From Verrucomicrobiales bacterium (GTDB lineage: Bacteria > Verrucomicrobiota > Verrucomicrobiia > Verrucomicrobiales > DEV007): DNA of 10,393 nucleotides. The notes under the pieces were generated by a model. It ran no database searches. It saw only the letters and a list, made by a program, of their open reading frames with translations, and was not told the DNA's origin. Positions 1-6,058 of the stretch are shown piece by piece. A program made the translations under genes and the position numbers. The stretch is from positions 1 to 10,393 of the forward strand of contig JAKMGR010000278.1 of NCBI GenBank assembly GCA_022424805.1. The letters run 5' to 3'. The first letter of the stretch is position 1, and the number at the start of each line of letters is the position of its first letter.

Positions 1-1
1 A

Positions 2-865
2 GATTTGACTGGGGAGTGGCAGCGTCGCATGGCTGAATACAGCGATCTCGCCGCGAAAGGCATTCCCGAAAAGCAGCTCAAACAGGTCGACCCCGCCCAA
101 CCAGCACGAATGAACGCAGCGCAGGAGGCAGGGCGCCCAAAGCGCAGGCAAGTCCTCCTCGGCGGGGAGAGTTTTCTCCTCGAAGGGCGTCACACCTTCC
201 TGATGAAGCCAGAGAAGCATGCCGAAGGTAAGCCTTGGATTTTCTACGGCCCGACCTTGCCGAACACGCCGGACCAGGCGGAGAGCTGGATGCACAAGCA
301 GTTTCTCGCCGCGGGGATTGCTGTTGCCGGAATCGATGTGGGAGAAGGCTACGGCAGTCCCAATGCGTTTCCCTTTTTCGAGGCTCTCTACCAGAAAATG
401 GTGGCGGATGGATATTCCAGAAAGCCCGCTCTCCTTGGTCGAAGTCGGGGCGGTCTCTGGGTAAGCAGCTGGGCGATTGAACATCCGAACCGCGTCGCAG
501 GTATCGGAGGAATCTATCCGGTCTACGATTTCACCACCTATCCAAAAGTAGAGCGAGCCGCGCCGGTCTACGGTCTCACGCCGGAAGAATTGTTGTCGCG
601 TCAGGACCTATACAACCCGATTCGCAAAGCAATTGTTTTGGCGGAAAACAAGATCCCCGTATTCATCATCCACGGCACTGACGACAAAGTTGTGCCCCTC
701 GCCGAGAACTCGGCATCCCTGGAAAAAATCTACGAGGACGCCGGGGCCGGTGATGTCTTTGAATTGATCCGGGCAGAAGGCCAGAAACACAGCTTCTGGG
801 AAGGCTTTTTCACCTGCCAGCCGCTGGTCGATTTCTTGATCAAGCAAGCAAAGGAGGGCAAATGA
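2..865 (+). CDS. alpha/beta hydrolase (prolyl-oligopeptidase/esterase-like), 5' end probably outside the window
   Basis: Serine hydrolase of the alpha/beta fold. Counting from the TTG at position 5 as residue 1, the nucleophile is Ser147 in the elbow GRSRGG. The acid is probably Asp227 in HGTDDKVVP, and the base is His262 in GQKHS. All three triad members are present in the right order and spacing. The reaction is probably ester hydrolysis, but the substrate cannot be read. The frame is open to the window edge, and neither the TTG at 5 nor the ATG at 29 is followed by a signal peptide, although most neighbours have one. I therefore think the gene starts upstream and that its export signal is missing from view. 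Its TGA (863-865) overlaps the start region of the next hydrolase, so the two are surely co-transcribed. Family assignment is firm; the exact enzyme is not. Confidence 0.85.
   Translation, partial: DLTGEWQRRMAEYSDLAAKGIPEKQLKQVDPAQPARMNAAQEAGRPKRRQVLLGGESFLLEGRHTFLMKPEKHAEGKPWIFYGPTLPNTPDQAESWMHKQFLAAGIAVAGIDVGEGYGSPNAFPFFEALYQKMVADGYSRKPALLGRSRGGLWVSSWAIEHPNRVAGIGGIYPVYDFTTYPKVERAAPVYGLTPEELLSRQDLYNPIRKAIVLAENKIPVFIIHGTDDKVVPLAENSASLEKIYEDAGAGDVFELIRAEGQKHSFWEGFFTCQPLVDFLIKQAKEGK
853..857 (+). promoter_or_regulatory. ribosome binding site GGAGG of the second hydrolase
   Basis: GGAGG lies inside the 3' end of the first hydrolase gene. It is 7 bases before the ATG at 865 and 4 before the ATG at 862, so the spacing favours 865. 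It is the only clear Shine-Dalgarno sequence ahead of any start visible in this window. Confidence 0.6.
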
Positions 866-1959
866 TGCGATTCCATATTATTGCCGCAGTTGTAGCAATT
901 TCCGCGGGGCACCTTCTGTCTCAGGAATTAATATATCAGCCACCCCCGAATTTCGCGGGGGATGGAGGGGACTACCGTTCGCCCCTCCTATTCAAGGACG
1001 GTTCCCGCGTAAAAACTTCCGAGCAATGGCCGGAGCGAAGAAAGGAAATTCTTGAGGCCTGGACAGGGCTACTCGGCGAGTGGCCGGAAGTGATCACCAA
1101 TCCGGAAGTGGAGATTCTGGCTTCGGAAAATCGGGAAGGGTTTACTCAGCACACCGTGCGCTTTCTGTGGACGCCGGATGAGAAAACAACGGCCTACCTT
1201 CTTGTTCCTGACAAACCCATCAAAAAGGCCATGCCCGGAGTGGTTACGGTTTACTATGAACCTGAAACGGCAATCGGTTTGGGTAAAGAAGAGCGTGACT
1301 TTGCCTATCAGTTGGCGCGCCGAGGATTTGCTGCGCTATCTATTGGAACGGCGGACGCGACCGAAGCAAAGACCTATTCCCTCTACTGGCCGTCGATGGA
1401 AGATGTCAGGGTGCAGCCGCTTTCGATGCTTGGCTACGCGGCGGCAAACGCATATCACGTTCTCGCAAATCGTCCTGAGGTTGATGCGGAGCGGGTCGGG
1501 ATTGTCGGGCACTCTTTCGGAGGGAAATGGGCGATGTTCGGCTCGTGCCTTTACGACAAGTTTGCATGTGCGGCGTGGTCCGATCCAGGCATTGTTCTCG
1601 ATACTCGACCGAGCGTGAACTACTGGGAGCCCTGGTATCTCGGCTGGCATCCCAAGCCGTGGAGAAAGCGTGGCGTCCCGACCGAGGAAAATCCCGCCCG
1701 CGGATTGTATCACAAACTGCTTTCGGAGGGACGCGATTTGCACGAACTCCATGCCTTGATGGCACCCCGCCCGTATCTCGTTTCTGCGGGGAGCGAAGAT
1801 CCGCCTCACCGATGGCAGGCATTACATCACAGCATTGAAGTGAACAAACTGCTCGGATTCAATGATCGCGTCGCGATGCACAATCGTCCAGATCATTCCC
1901 CGAATCCGGAATCGAACGAAGTGATCTACTCGTTTTTTGAGGAGTGGTTGATGGAGTGA
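865..1959 (+). CDS. secreted alpha/beta hydrolase (acetylxylan esterase/dienelactone hydrolase-like)
   Basis: A 364-residue exported serine hydrolase. Residues 1-20 form a signal peptide with a hydrophobic core (IIAAVVAISAG) and a likely cut near LLS/Q. A helix-rich N-terminal part (RRKEILEAW, LLGEWP) resembles the lead-in of acetylxylan-esterase-like carbohydrate esterases. The nucleophile is Ser217 in GHSFGG, the acid is probably Asp312 in SAGSEDPP, and the base is His344 in RPDHSP. A conserved-looking block around WSDPGIV follows the nucleophile. It probably removes acyl groups from a glycan, but this is inferred from family and neighbours. ATG codons at 862 and 865 are both possible; I chose 865 for its spacing to GGAGG. 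Start and stop overlap with the upstream hydrolase implies translational coupling. Two adjacent, clearly different hydrolases suggest different ester targets rather than a recent duplication. Confidence 0.88.
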   Translation: MRFHIIAAVVAISAGHLLSQELIYQPPPNFAGDGGDYRSPLLFKDGSRVKTSEQWPERRKEILEAWTGLLGEWPEVITNPEVEILASENREGFTQHTVRFLWTPDEKTTAYLLVPDKPIKKAMPGVVTVYYEPETAIGLGKEERDFAYQLARRGFAALSIGTADATEAKTYSLYWPSMEDVRVQPLSMLGYAAANAYHVLANRPEVDAERVGIVGHSFGGKWAMFGSCLYDKFACAAWSDPGIVLDTRPSVNYWEPWYLGWHPKPWRKRGVPTEENPARGLYHKLLSEGRDLHELHALMAPRPYLVSAGSEDPPHRWQALHHSIEVNKLLGFNDRVAMHNRPDHSPNPESNEVIYSFFEEWLME

Positions 1960-2022
1960 GTTGGGAAAGAGGTAGGGACGCTCCGTGGTGGAGTAGACAT
2001 AACCAATTGGTCTGGTCGTTGT
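1960..2022. other. short convergent intergenic region
   Basis: The 63 bases between the hydrolase stop and the sulfatase stop contain a weak hairpin, CTCC/GGAG at 1981-1984 and 1990-1993, and a perfect 10-base palindrome, ACCAATTGGT, at 2002-2011. Neither is followed by a good T-run on the plus strand outside the sulfatase gene, so I do not call a terminator, although this is where convergent transcripts would be expected to end. Confidence 0.4.
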
Positions 2023-3603
2023 TTACTTTTTCTTCTCGTCCTTCTTCTTCAACTTTCCATCCTTGCCCCAGACATTATGAGGATCTGTTTGGGGGACGGG
2101 CAAACCATCATCCGGCTGATCCCAGAGTCGATACGGATCATCGTAGGTGCGCATTTCCGAAAGAAGGAGGGCTTCCATCTCCGTGAGTTTGTCCGCGTAT
2201 TTCGGATCATCAGCGAGGTTGACCTGGTTTTCGGCTGGCTCCGCTTTTGTCAGTTCAACAACACCGCCCGCGTGATGCTCCGCGAGATATTCGTGGGGAT
2301 TGTCGGCGAGGTTGAAAAGCTGCTTTTCCTGAACTTCTCCATCGAGGACATCGTACTGGATCAGCTTCCAGCCACCCTTCTTGACGGCTCGCATGCCCGG
2401 CTTCGTGCCTCCGCAGTACACTCCGAAAAGCGTATCGCGTACGGTTTCCTTTTCCCCCTCCAGGACTGGCCTGAAGCTGGTTCCTTCTGTTGTCTCAGGG
2501 GCCTTGACGCCAGTGATGTCACAAATCGTATCGAGGACATCGAGCAGGTAGATGTTTCCGTCGGTCCGACTGCCGGGCTTGATGCCGGGGCCTTTCACGA
2601 GGAAAGGAACCTTCCAGGTGTGGTCGTAGAGATTCTGTTTTCCCTGCAGCCCGTGACGTCCGATCGCCATGCCGTGGTCTGCGGTGTAGAAAATGTAGGT
2701 GTTATCCAGCTCGCCCATCTTCTCTAACTGGCCGAGGACGCGACCGATCTGCATGTCGATGTATTGGGAGCAGGCAAATTCCCGACCCAATTCATTTCGA
2801 ATCGTGGCGGGATCCCGATTTTCCCAGACTCCGGGAACAACGACTTCGTCACGCAGGCTCGGATGACCATGATGAAAGGGATGCTCGGGCAACCAGTTGT
2901 TCGGGAGAAATGGCTGTTTTGGATTCAGCTCGGGAAGGGAGTTTTGATCGGTATGATTTTTGGCTCCGTATTTCACGAGCAACTCCGGGGTTCCGTCACG
3001 CACATCGTGGGGATGAGAAAATCCGTAGTAGATGAGAAACGGATCTTCATCTTTCTCTGCCTCGCGTTTTTGCAGATAATCCATGACGCGGTCTCCATGC
3101 CAGGCACTTCCGGTTTCGGGTGTGCCACCGCGCTTCGTCGCATCCTCGCGGACAGTGAACTTCCGGTTCGCCGCTTCGAAGCTGTTTCCATTTTTGCAGG
3201 TTCTCATCGTGTCGTAGCCGGCTCGATTGAAAACGGCGGGCAGGGACTGATCAGCAAGATCGGGAGGAACAAGTTCGGGATTGCCATTGTGCGGATTCGA
3301 CTTTCGATTTCCGCGATCCGGGATGTGCCAGACTGAGCGTCCCGTCATGATCATGGTCCGCGAGCAGAGGCAAACCGCGCCGCTCCACGATCCCATCTGG
3401 TAAGCGCCGTCGAACACCATGCCTTCTGCCGCGATGCGATCGATGTTTGGTGTCTCGAGCTTGGATTCCGGGCGGTAGACCTTGAGATCGAGCGGAGACT
3501 GATCGTCGACCAGGATGAAAAGAATGTTAGGGCGCTTGTCTTCAGCGAAACCGAAAAGGTTTGCGAAAATCAAAAGGGAGAGGATCGAGCAGAGAATTTT
3601 CAT
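2023..3603 (-). CDS. secreted sulfatase (arylsulfatase-type, S1-like) with a C-L-C-S-R activation motif
   Basis: A 526-residue exported sulfatase of the alkaline-phosphatase superfamily that hydrolyses sulfate esters. Residues 1-20 are a signal peptide (ILSLLIFANLFGFA). Metal ligands appear in the N-terminal block NILFILVDDQ (Asp33, Asp34) and in YTADHG (Asp309, His310). KQNLYDH with Lys322 and the following KVPFLVKGPG match the usual downstream block. The residue converted to formylglycine would be Cys78 in C-L-C-S-R (78-82); the +2 position is Cys80 where families normally have Pro or Ala. No maturase (FGE or anSME) is in view, so activation must happen in trans. The C-terminus ends in a lysine-rich tail (KLKKKDEKKK). 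The frame is open upstream to 3948, but the signal peptide fixes the start at 3603. No Shine-Dalgarno precedes it; the 20 bases before are pyrimidine-rich. It is divergent from the sialidase-like gene. Confidence 0.93.
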   Translation of the reverse strand: MKILCSILSLLIFANLFGFAEDKRPNILFILVDDQSPLDLKVYRPESKLETPNIDRIAAEGMVFDGAYQMGSWSGAVCLCSRTMIMTGRSVWHIPDRGNRKSNPHNGNPELVPPDLADQSLPAVFNRAGYDTMRTCKNGNSFEAANRKFTVREDATKRGGTPETGSAWHGDRVMDYLQKREAEKDEDPFLIYYGFSHPHDVRDGTPELLVKYGAKNHTDQNSLPELNPKQPFLPNNWLPEHPFHHGHPSLRDEVVVPGVWENRDPATIRNELGREFACSQYIDMQIGRVLGQLEKMGELDNTYIFYTADHGMAIGRHGLQGKQNLYDHTWKVPFLVKGPGIKPGSRTDGNIYLLDVLDTICDITGVKAPETTEGTSFRPVLEGEKETVRDTLFGVYCGGTKPGMRAVKKGGWKLIQYDVLDGEVQEKQLFNLADNPHEYLAEHHAGGVVELTKAEPAENQVNLADDPKYADKLTEMEALLLSEMRTYDDPYRLWDQPDDGLPVPQTDPHNVWGKDGKLKKKDEKKK

Positions 3604-3745
3604 GGATGGAAATGGAGAGGGTATTGAAGAGGAAGAGGCGAACTGAGGCAAGAACACACCTGCGCGTGTGAGATTTTCTTTTTCCGGCGATAACCCCCGC
3701 GATCGGGGAATAGCCGGACACGCGAAAAGACTGCATCCTTTGGGA
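3604..3745. promoter_or_regulatory. divergent promoter region between the sulfatase and sialidase-like genes
   Basis: These 142 bases must carry the promoters for both genes. I see no convincing -35/-10 pair. Two dyads stand out: CACAC (3655-3659) with GTGTG (3666-3670), and a larger imperfect palindrome at 3684-3717. Shared control of the two genes is an inference from their divergent arrangement. Confidence 0.45.
3684..3717. repeat. imperfect palindrome, possible operator or hairpin
   Basis: Outer arms are CCGGC (3684-3688) and GCCGG (3713-3717). Inner arms are CCCCG (3695-3699) and CGGGG (3704-3708), enclosing the loop CGAT. The intervening stretches are unpaired (6 and 4 bases). It sits about 29 bases before the sialidase-like start and 81 from the sulfatase start, so it could be an operator for either gene or an RNA hairpin in a leader. 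Confidence 0.4.
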
Positions 3746-4801
3746 ATGCTACGCTTTGCTGTTATTCTTTCCGTTCTTGCTTCCGGGATTGTTCTTTCCG
3801 CAGCCGAGCCTCCCGAGGTGGAAGCAAAAAACATTCGCCGGATCTCGCACAACGGCGAACACAACGCCTTCACGGATCTCATTCGCTGGAAGGGCGCATA
3901 CTGGCTCACCTTTCGAAGCTGTCCCGATGGGCATATGGTTTTTCCCACATCTACAGTTCGGATCCTTCGCAGCGAAGACGCAAAGGAGTGGAAAGAAGTG
4001 CATCAGTTTTCTGTCGCGAAACGGGATGTCCGTGATCCGCATTTTCTGGTCTTCAAAGAGAAGCTTTTTGTCTACACAGGAACGTGGTGGTCGGGTCACG
4101 GGGAACTTCCTCGTGAGGAGTATGATCTCAATCTTCATCTCGGCTATGCGGTTCACACTGCCGACGGCGGTGAATGGAGCGAACCCACACAGCTCGAGGG
4201 AACCTTCGGGCACTACATCTGGAGAGCCGCCGCCCACGGGGACAAAGCCTATCTTTGCGGGAGGAGAAAACGCGACTACACCAATGATGTCGGTGGGTCT
4301 GGAGGCGTCAAAATACTGGAAGCTGCCATGCTCGAAAGCGACGACGGAATCGTTTGGAAGTATCATTCTCTCTTTCAGCCGGAATTCGGAAACGAGACCG
4401 CTTTCCTCTTCGAAGAAGATGGATCGCTTCTTTCACTCAGCCGATGCAAAGGCAATCTCGCCCAGCTCTCCCGGACCGCTCCGCCGTGGAAGGAAAAAGA
4501 ACTGATCGATATTCCCCTGTATGTAGGAGGGCCACTTCTCACGAAGTGGGGGGATCGCTATCTCGTCGGCGGTCGACGTACGACGGGGGAGGGGCCGCGC
4601 ACGACTTTGTATTGGTTGAAGGAGAACGAATTGAAGCCCTTTCTCGAGCTTCCCAGCGACGGGGATAATTCCTACCCCGGGTTCGTTGAGCACGACGACG
4701 GCAGTGGACTCGTCTCCTGGTATTCTACTCATGAAAAGGACAAGGAAGGAAATCTGATCACGGCCGTGTATCTGGCTGATCTTGTCCTGACAAAGCCCTG
4801 A
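3746..4801 (+). CDS. secreted sialidase/BNR-like beta-propeller protein
   Basis: A 351-residue exported protein. Residues 1-20 form a signal peptide (FAVILSVLASGIVLSAA), which fixes the start at 3746 although the frame is open from 3668. The rest looks like a sialidase-type propeller: Asp-box-like turns occur at about 76-82 (SEDAKEW), 138-144 (TADGGEW) and 198-204 (SDDGIVW). They are interleaved with blocks such as FTDLIRWKGAYWLTFR, RDPHFLVF and SYPGFVEHDDGSG. In the family such proteins are glycoside hydrolases, often annotated exo-alpha-sialidase, or glycan-binding relatives. I cannot identify a full set of sialidase catalytic residues (the arginine triad and Tyr/Glu pair), so enzymatic activity is unproven. 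The gene ends in two tandem in-frame stops (TGA TAA) and is followed by a hairpin. Divergence from the sulfatase suggests both act on the same extracellular glycan. Confidence 0.8.
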   Translation: MLRFAVILSVLASGIVLSAAEPPEVEAKNIRRISHNGEHNAFTDLIRWKGAYWLTFRSCPDGHMVFPTSTVRILRSEDAKEWKEVHQFSVAKRDVRDPHFLVFKEKLFVYTGTWWSGHGELPREEYDLNLHLGYAVHTADGGEWSEPTQLEGTFGHYIWRAAAHGDKAYLCGRRKRDYTNDVGGSGGVKILEAAMLESDDGIVWKYHSLFQPEFGNETAFLFEEDGSLLSLSRCKGNLAQLSRTAPPWKEKELIDIPLYVGGPLLTKWGDRYLVGGRRTTGEGPRTTLYWLKENELKPFLELPSDGDNSYPGFVEHDDGSGLVSWYSTHEKDKEGNLITAVYLADLVLTKP

Positions 4802-4841
4802 TAAGAACAACGAATGCGCTTCGCTATGAAGAATGGAACCT

Positions 4842-4882
4842 GAATGACCGCGAATAGTTGATACCAGAATTCGCGATCATTC
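4842..4882 (+). terminator. long hairpin after the sialidase-like gene, candidate terminator or intergenic repeat
   Basis: Two 14-base arms at 4842-4855 and 4869-4882 (AATGACCGCGAAT against ATTCGCGATCATT, plus an outer G-C pair) match with a single mismatch, C4848 opposite A4876. They flank a 13-base loop. The right arm is followed by a weak T-rich stretch (TTTTCC). It lies 40 bases after the stop, a plausible place for an intrinsic terminator, but the U-tract is poor and the loop large. It may instead belong to a dispersed palindromic repeat. Confidence 0.5.
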
Positions 4883-4883
4883 T

Positions 4884-4912
4884 TTTCCATTTGCGTTTCG
4901 TTCGTGTCTAAA
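4884..4912 (+). promoter_or_regulatory. weak candidate promoter for the oxidoreductase gene
   Basis: TTTCCA (4884-4889) and TCTAAA (4907-4912) are separated by 17 bases. Each agrees with 4 of 6 positions of the sigma-70 consensus. They lie 23 bases before the ATG, just after the hairpin. Matches this weak occur by chance. Confidence 0.2.
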
Positions 4913-4934
4913 AAATTTCATCCCCTCACAAATC

Positions 4935-5987
4935 ATGCCTGACAAAAAAATCCCCGTCGCTCTCGTCACTGGAAAGGGAGGCGCTCATCTCGGAGCCTAT
5001 TTCGATGCGCTTGCGAGTTCGCCTGATTGCGATGAAGTCGTCGTTTGCGATCCGAGTGGTGATTGCTTTGCCCAGGCAAAAGAAAAGCTGGGCGAAAAAC
5101 TCTCCGCCGTTTTCGAGGACCTCGATCGCATGCTGAAGGCGGCCGATCCAGAACTGGCGATGGTCAGCCTTGAGGCCGCCGATGCGCCCCCGATTCTCGA
5201 CCACCTTCTCGACGCCGATTGCCACCTCTTTGTGGAAAAGCCGGCCTGCACCAGTGCAGAAGCCATCGCCCCGCTCGTGGCCAAGGCCGAGGAGAAAAAT
5301 CTCCACATGATGTTTGCCTTCGCCAATCGAATCACTCCAGCCGTCCTCAGAATGCGCGAGCTGATCGACGAAGGTGTGCTTGGTGATTTCTATGGTGCTG
5401 AAATGCATCTCGTTGCTGACCAGACGCGGCTTAGCAAAAAATCCTATCAGGAATCCTGGTTCGCCGATCGTGACCGTGCCGGCGGAGGGCATCTCATCTG
5501 GCTGGGAATCCACTGGCTCGATTTGACGATGCTCGCGACGGGCCATTCCATTATTGACGTCAGCGGCTTCGCCGGGATCGTCGGAGGCCAGCCGCTCAAG
5601 ATCGAAGACTCCGCCGCTCTCACGATGCGATTCGACAACGGATCCTTCGGGACGATGCACTCCGGCTACTACCTCGATAAAGGATATCATTCCCACATCC
5701 GGCTTTGGGGCTCGAATGGCTGGATCGAGTATGCCGAGCATCTCGGCGGCCGAACCGAGGTTCCCCTGCGTTGGTATCGAAACGATAAATCCAGCGAAGG
5801 AGTGATCGACTACGACGGCCCGATGGATCCGAAAGGCTACACCCCATACGTGCACCAATGCATTCGGGCCGCTGCTGGCACAGGAGAAGCGCCCGTGACA
5901 GGGGCGGAAGCCCTGCGAGTTCTGAGAACGATCTTCGCGTTTTATGAGGCAGTGGAGTCACGGAAGACCGTGGCCGTCCCTTCGTGA
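4935..5987 (+). CDS. Gfo/Idh/MocA family NAD(P)-dependent oxidoreductase
   Basis: A 350-residue cytosolic dehydrogenase without signal peptide. The N-terminal Rossmann part has a glycine-rich dinucleotide loop at 13-20 (GKGGAHLG), with the second-strand acid at VVVCDPSG (Asp39). The family signature EKP is at 101-103 (FVEKPACTS). The C-terminal alpha/beta substrate domain carries GGGHLIWLGIHWLD (183-196), where His193 and Asp196 occupy the usual catalytic positions. Such enzymes oxidise or epimerise sugars, inositols or their acids; the substrate here is unknown. Length is normal. The glycine loop is shorter than the common GxGxxG arrangement. It is the only clearly cytosolic product among the complete genes, consistent with handling an imported sugar released by the exported enzymes. 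No Shine-Dalgarno precedes the ATG. It ends with tandem in-frame stops (TGA TAG) and converges on the copper-protein gene. Confidence 0.92.
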   Translation: MPDKKIPVALVTGKGGAHLGAYFDALASSPDCDEVVVCDPSGDCFAQAKEKLGEKLSAVFEDLDRMLKAADPELAMVSLEAADAPPILDHLLDADCHLFVEKPACTSAEAIAPLVAKAEEKNLHMMFAFANRITPAVLRMRELIDEGVLGDFYGAEMHLVADQTRLSKKSYQESWFADRDRAGGGHLIWLGIHWLDLTMLATGHSIIDVSGFAGIVGGQPLKIEDSAALTMRFDNGSFGTMHSGYYLDKGYHSHIRLWGSNGWIEYAEHLGGRTEVPLRWYRNDKSSEGVIDYDGPMDPKGYTPYVHQCIRAAAGTGEAPVTGAEALRVLRTIFAFYEAVESRKTVAVPS

Positions 5988-5990
5988 TAG

Positions 5991-6020
5991 AACGTCCAAC
6001 TTCCAACGTTTAACGTTCAA
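5991..6020. repeat. degenerate tandem heptamer array (AACGTTC-like)
   Basis: Four 7-base units run head to tail, AACGTCC, AACTTCC, AACGTTT and AACGTTC, followed by a partial AA. A further AACGTTC occurs at 6040-6046. AACGTT is self-complementary, so the array reads similarly on both strands. It fills the gap between two convergent genes. I suspect it is one copy of a dispersed intergenic repeat, but a single copy cannot show this. Confidence 0.6.
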
Positions 6021-6045
6021 GGCGCAGAGCAGAAAGATGAACGTT

Positions 6046-6058
6046 CGGGCGCAGCCCG
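6046..6058. terminator. small GC-rich hairpin between convergent genes
   Basis: CGGGC (6046-6050) pairs with GCCCG (6054-6058) around the loop GCA. It abuts the stop codon of the copper-protein gene and lies about 60 bases after the oxidoreductase stop. No T-run follows on either strand, so termination, if any, would not be classically intrinsic. Confidence 0.3.

Noticed and set aside
3668..3745. Upstream start for the sialidase-like gene
   Set aside because: It would bury the signal peptide 26 residues inside the protein and translate the palindrome; the ATG at 3746 puts the signal peptide first.
3604..3948. N-terminal extension of the sulfatase by 115 residues
   Set aside because: A good signal peptide begins at 3603, and the extension would run through the divergent promoter and into the sialidase-like gene.
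4926..5858. A 310-codon open frame on the minus strand opposite the oxidoreductase gene
   Set aside because: The plus-strand frame has all Gfo/Idh signatures; the antisense translation shows no domain, signal or recognisable motif and fits a shadow of biased codon use.
5991..6020. CRISPR array
   Set aside because: The units are 7 bases and contiguous, with no spacers and no cas genes nearby.
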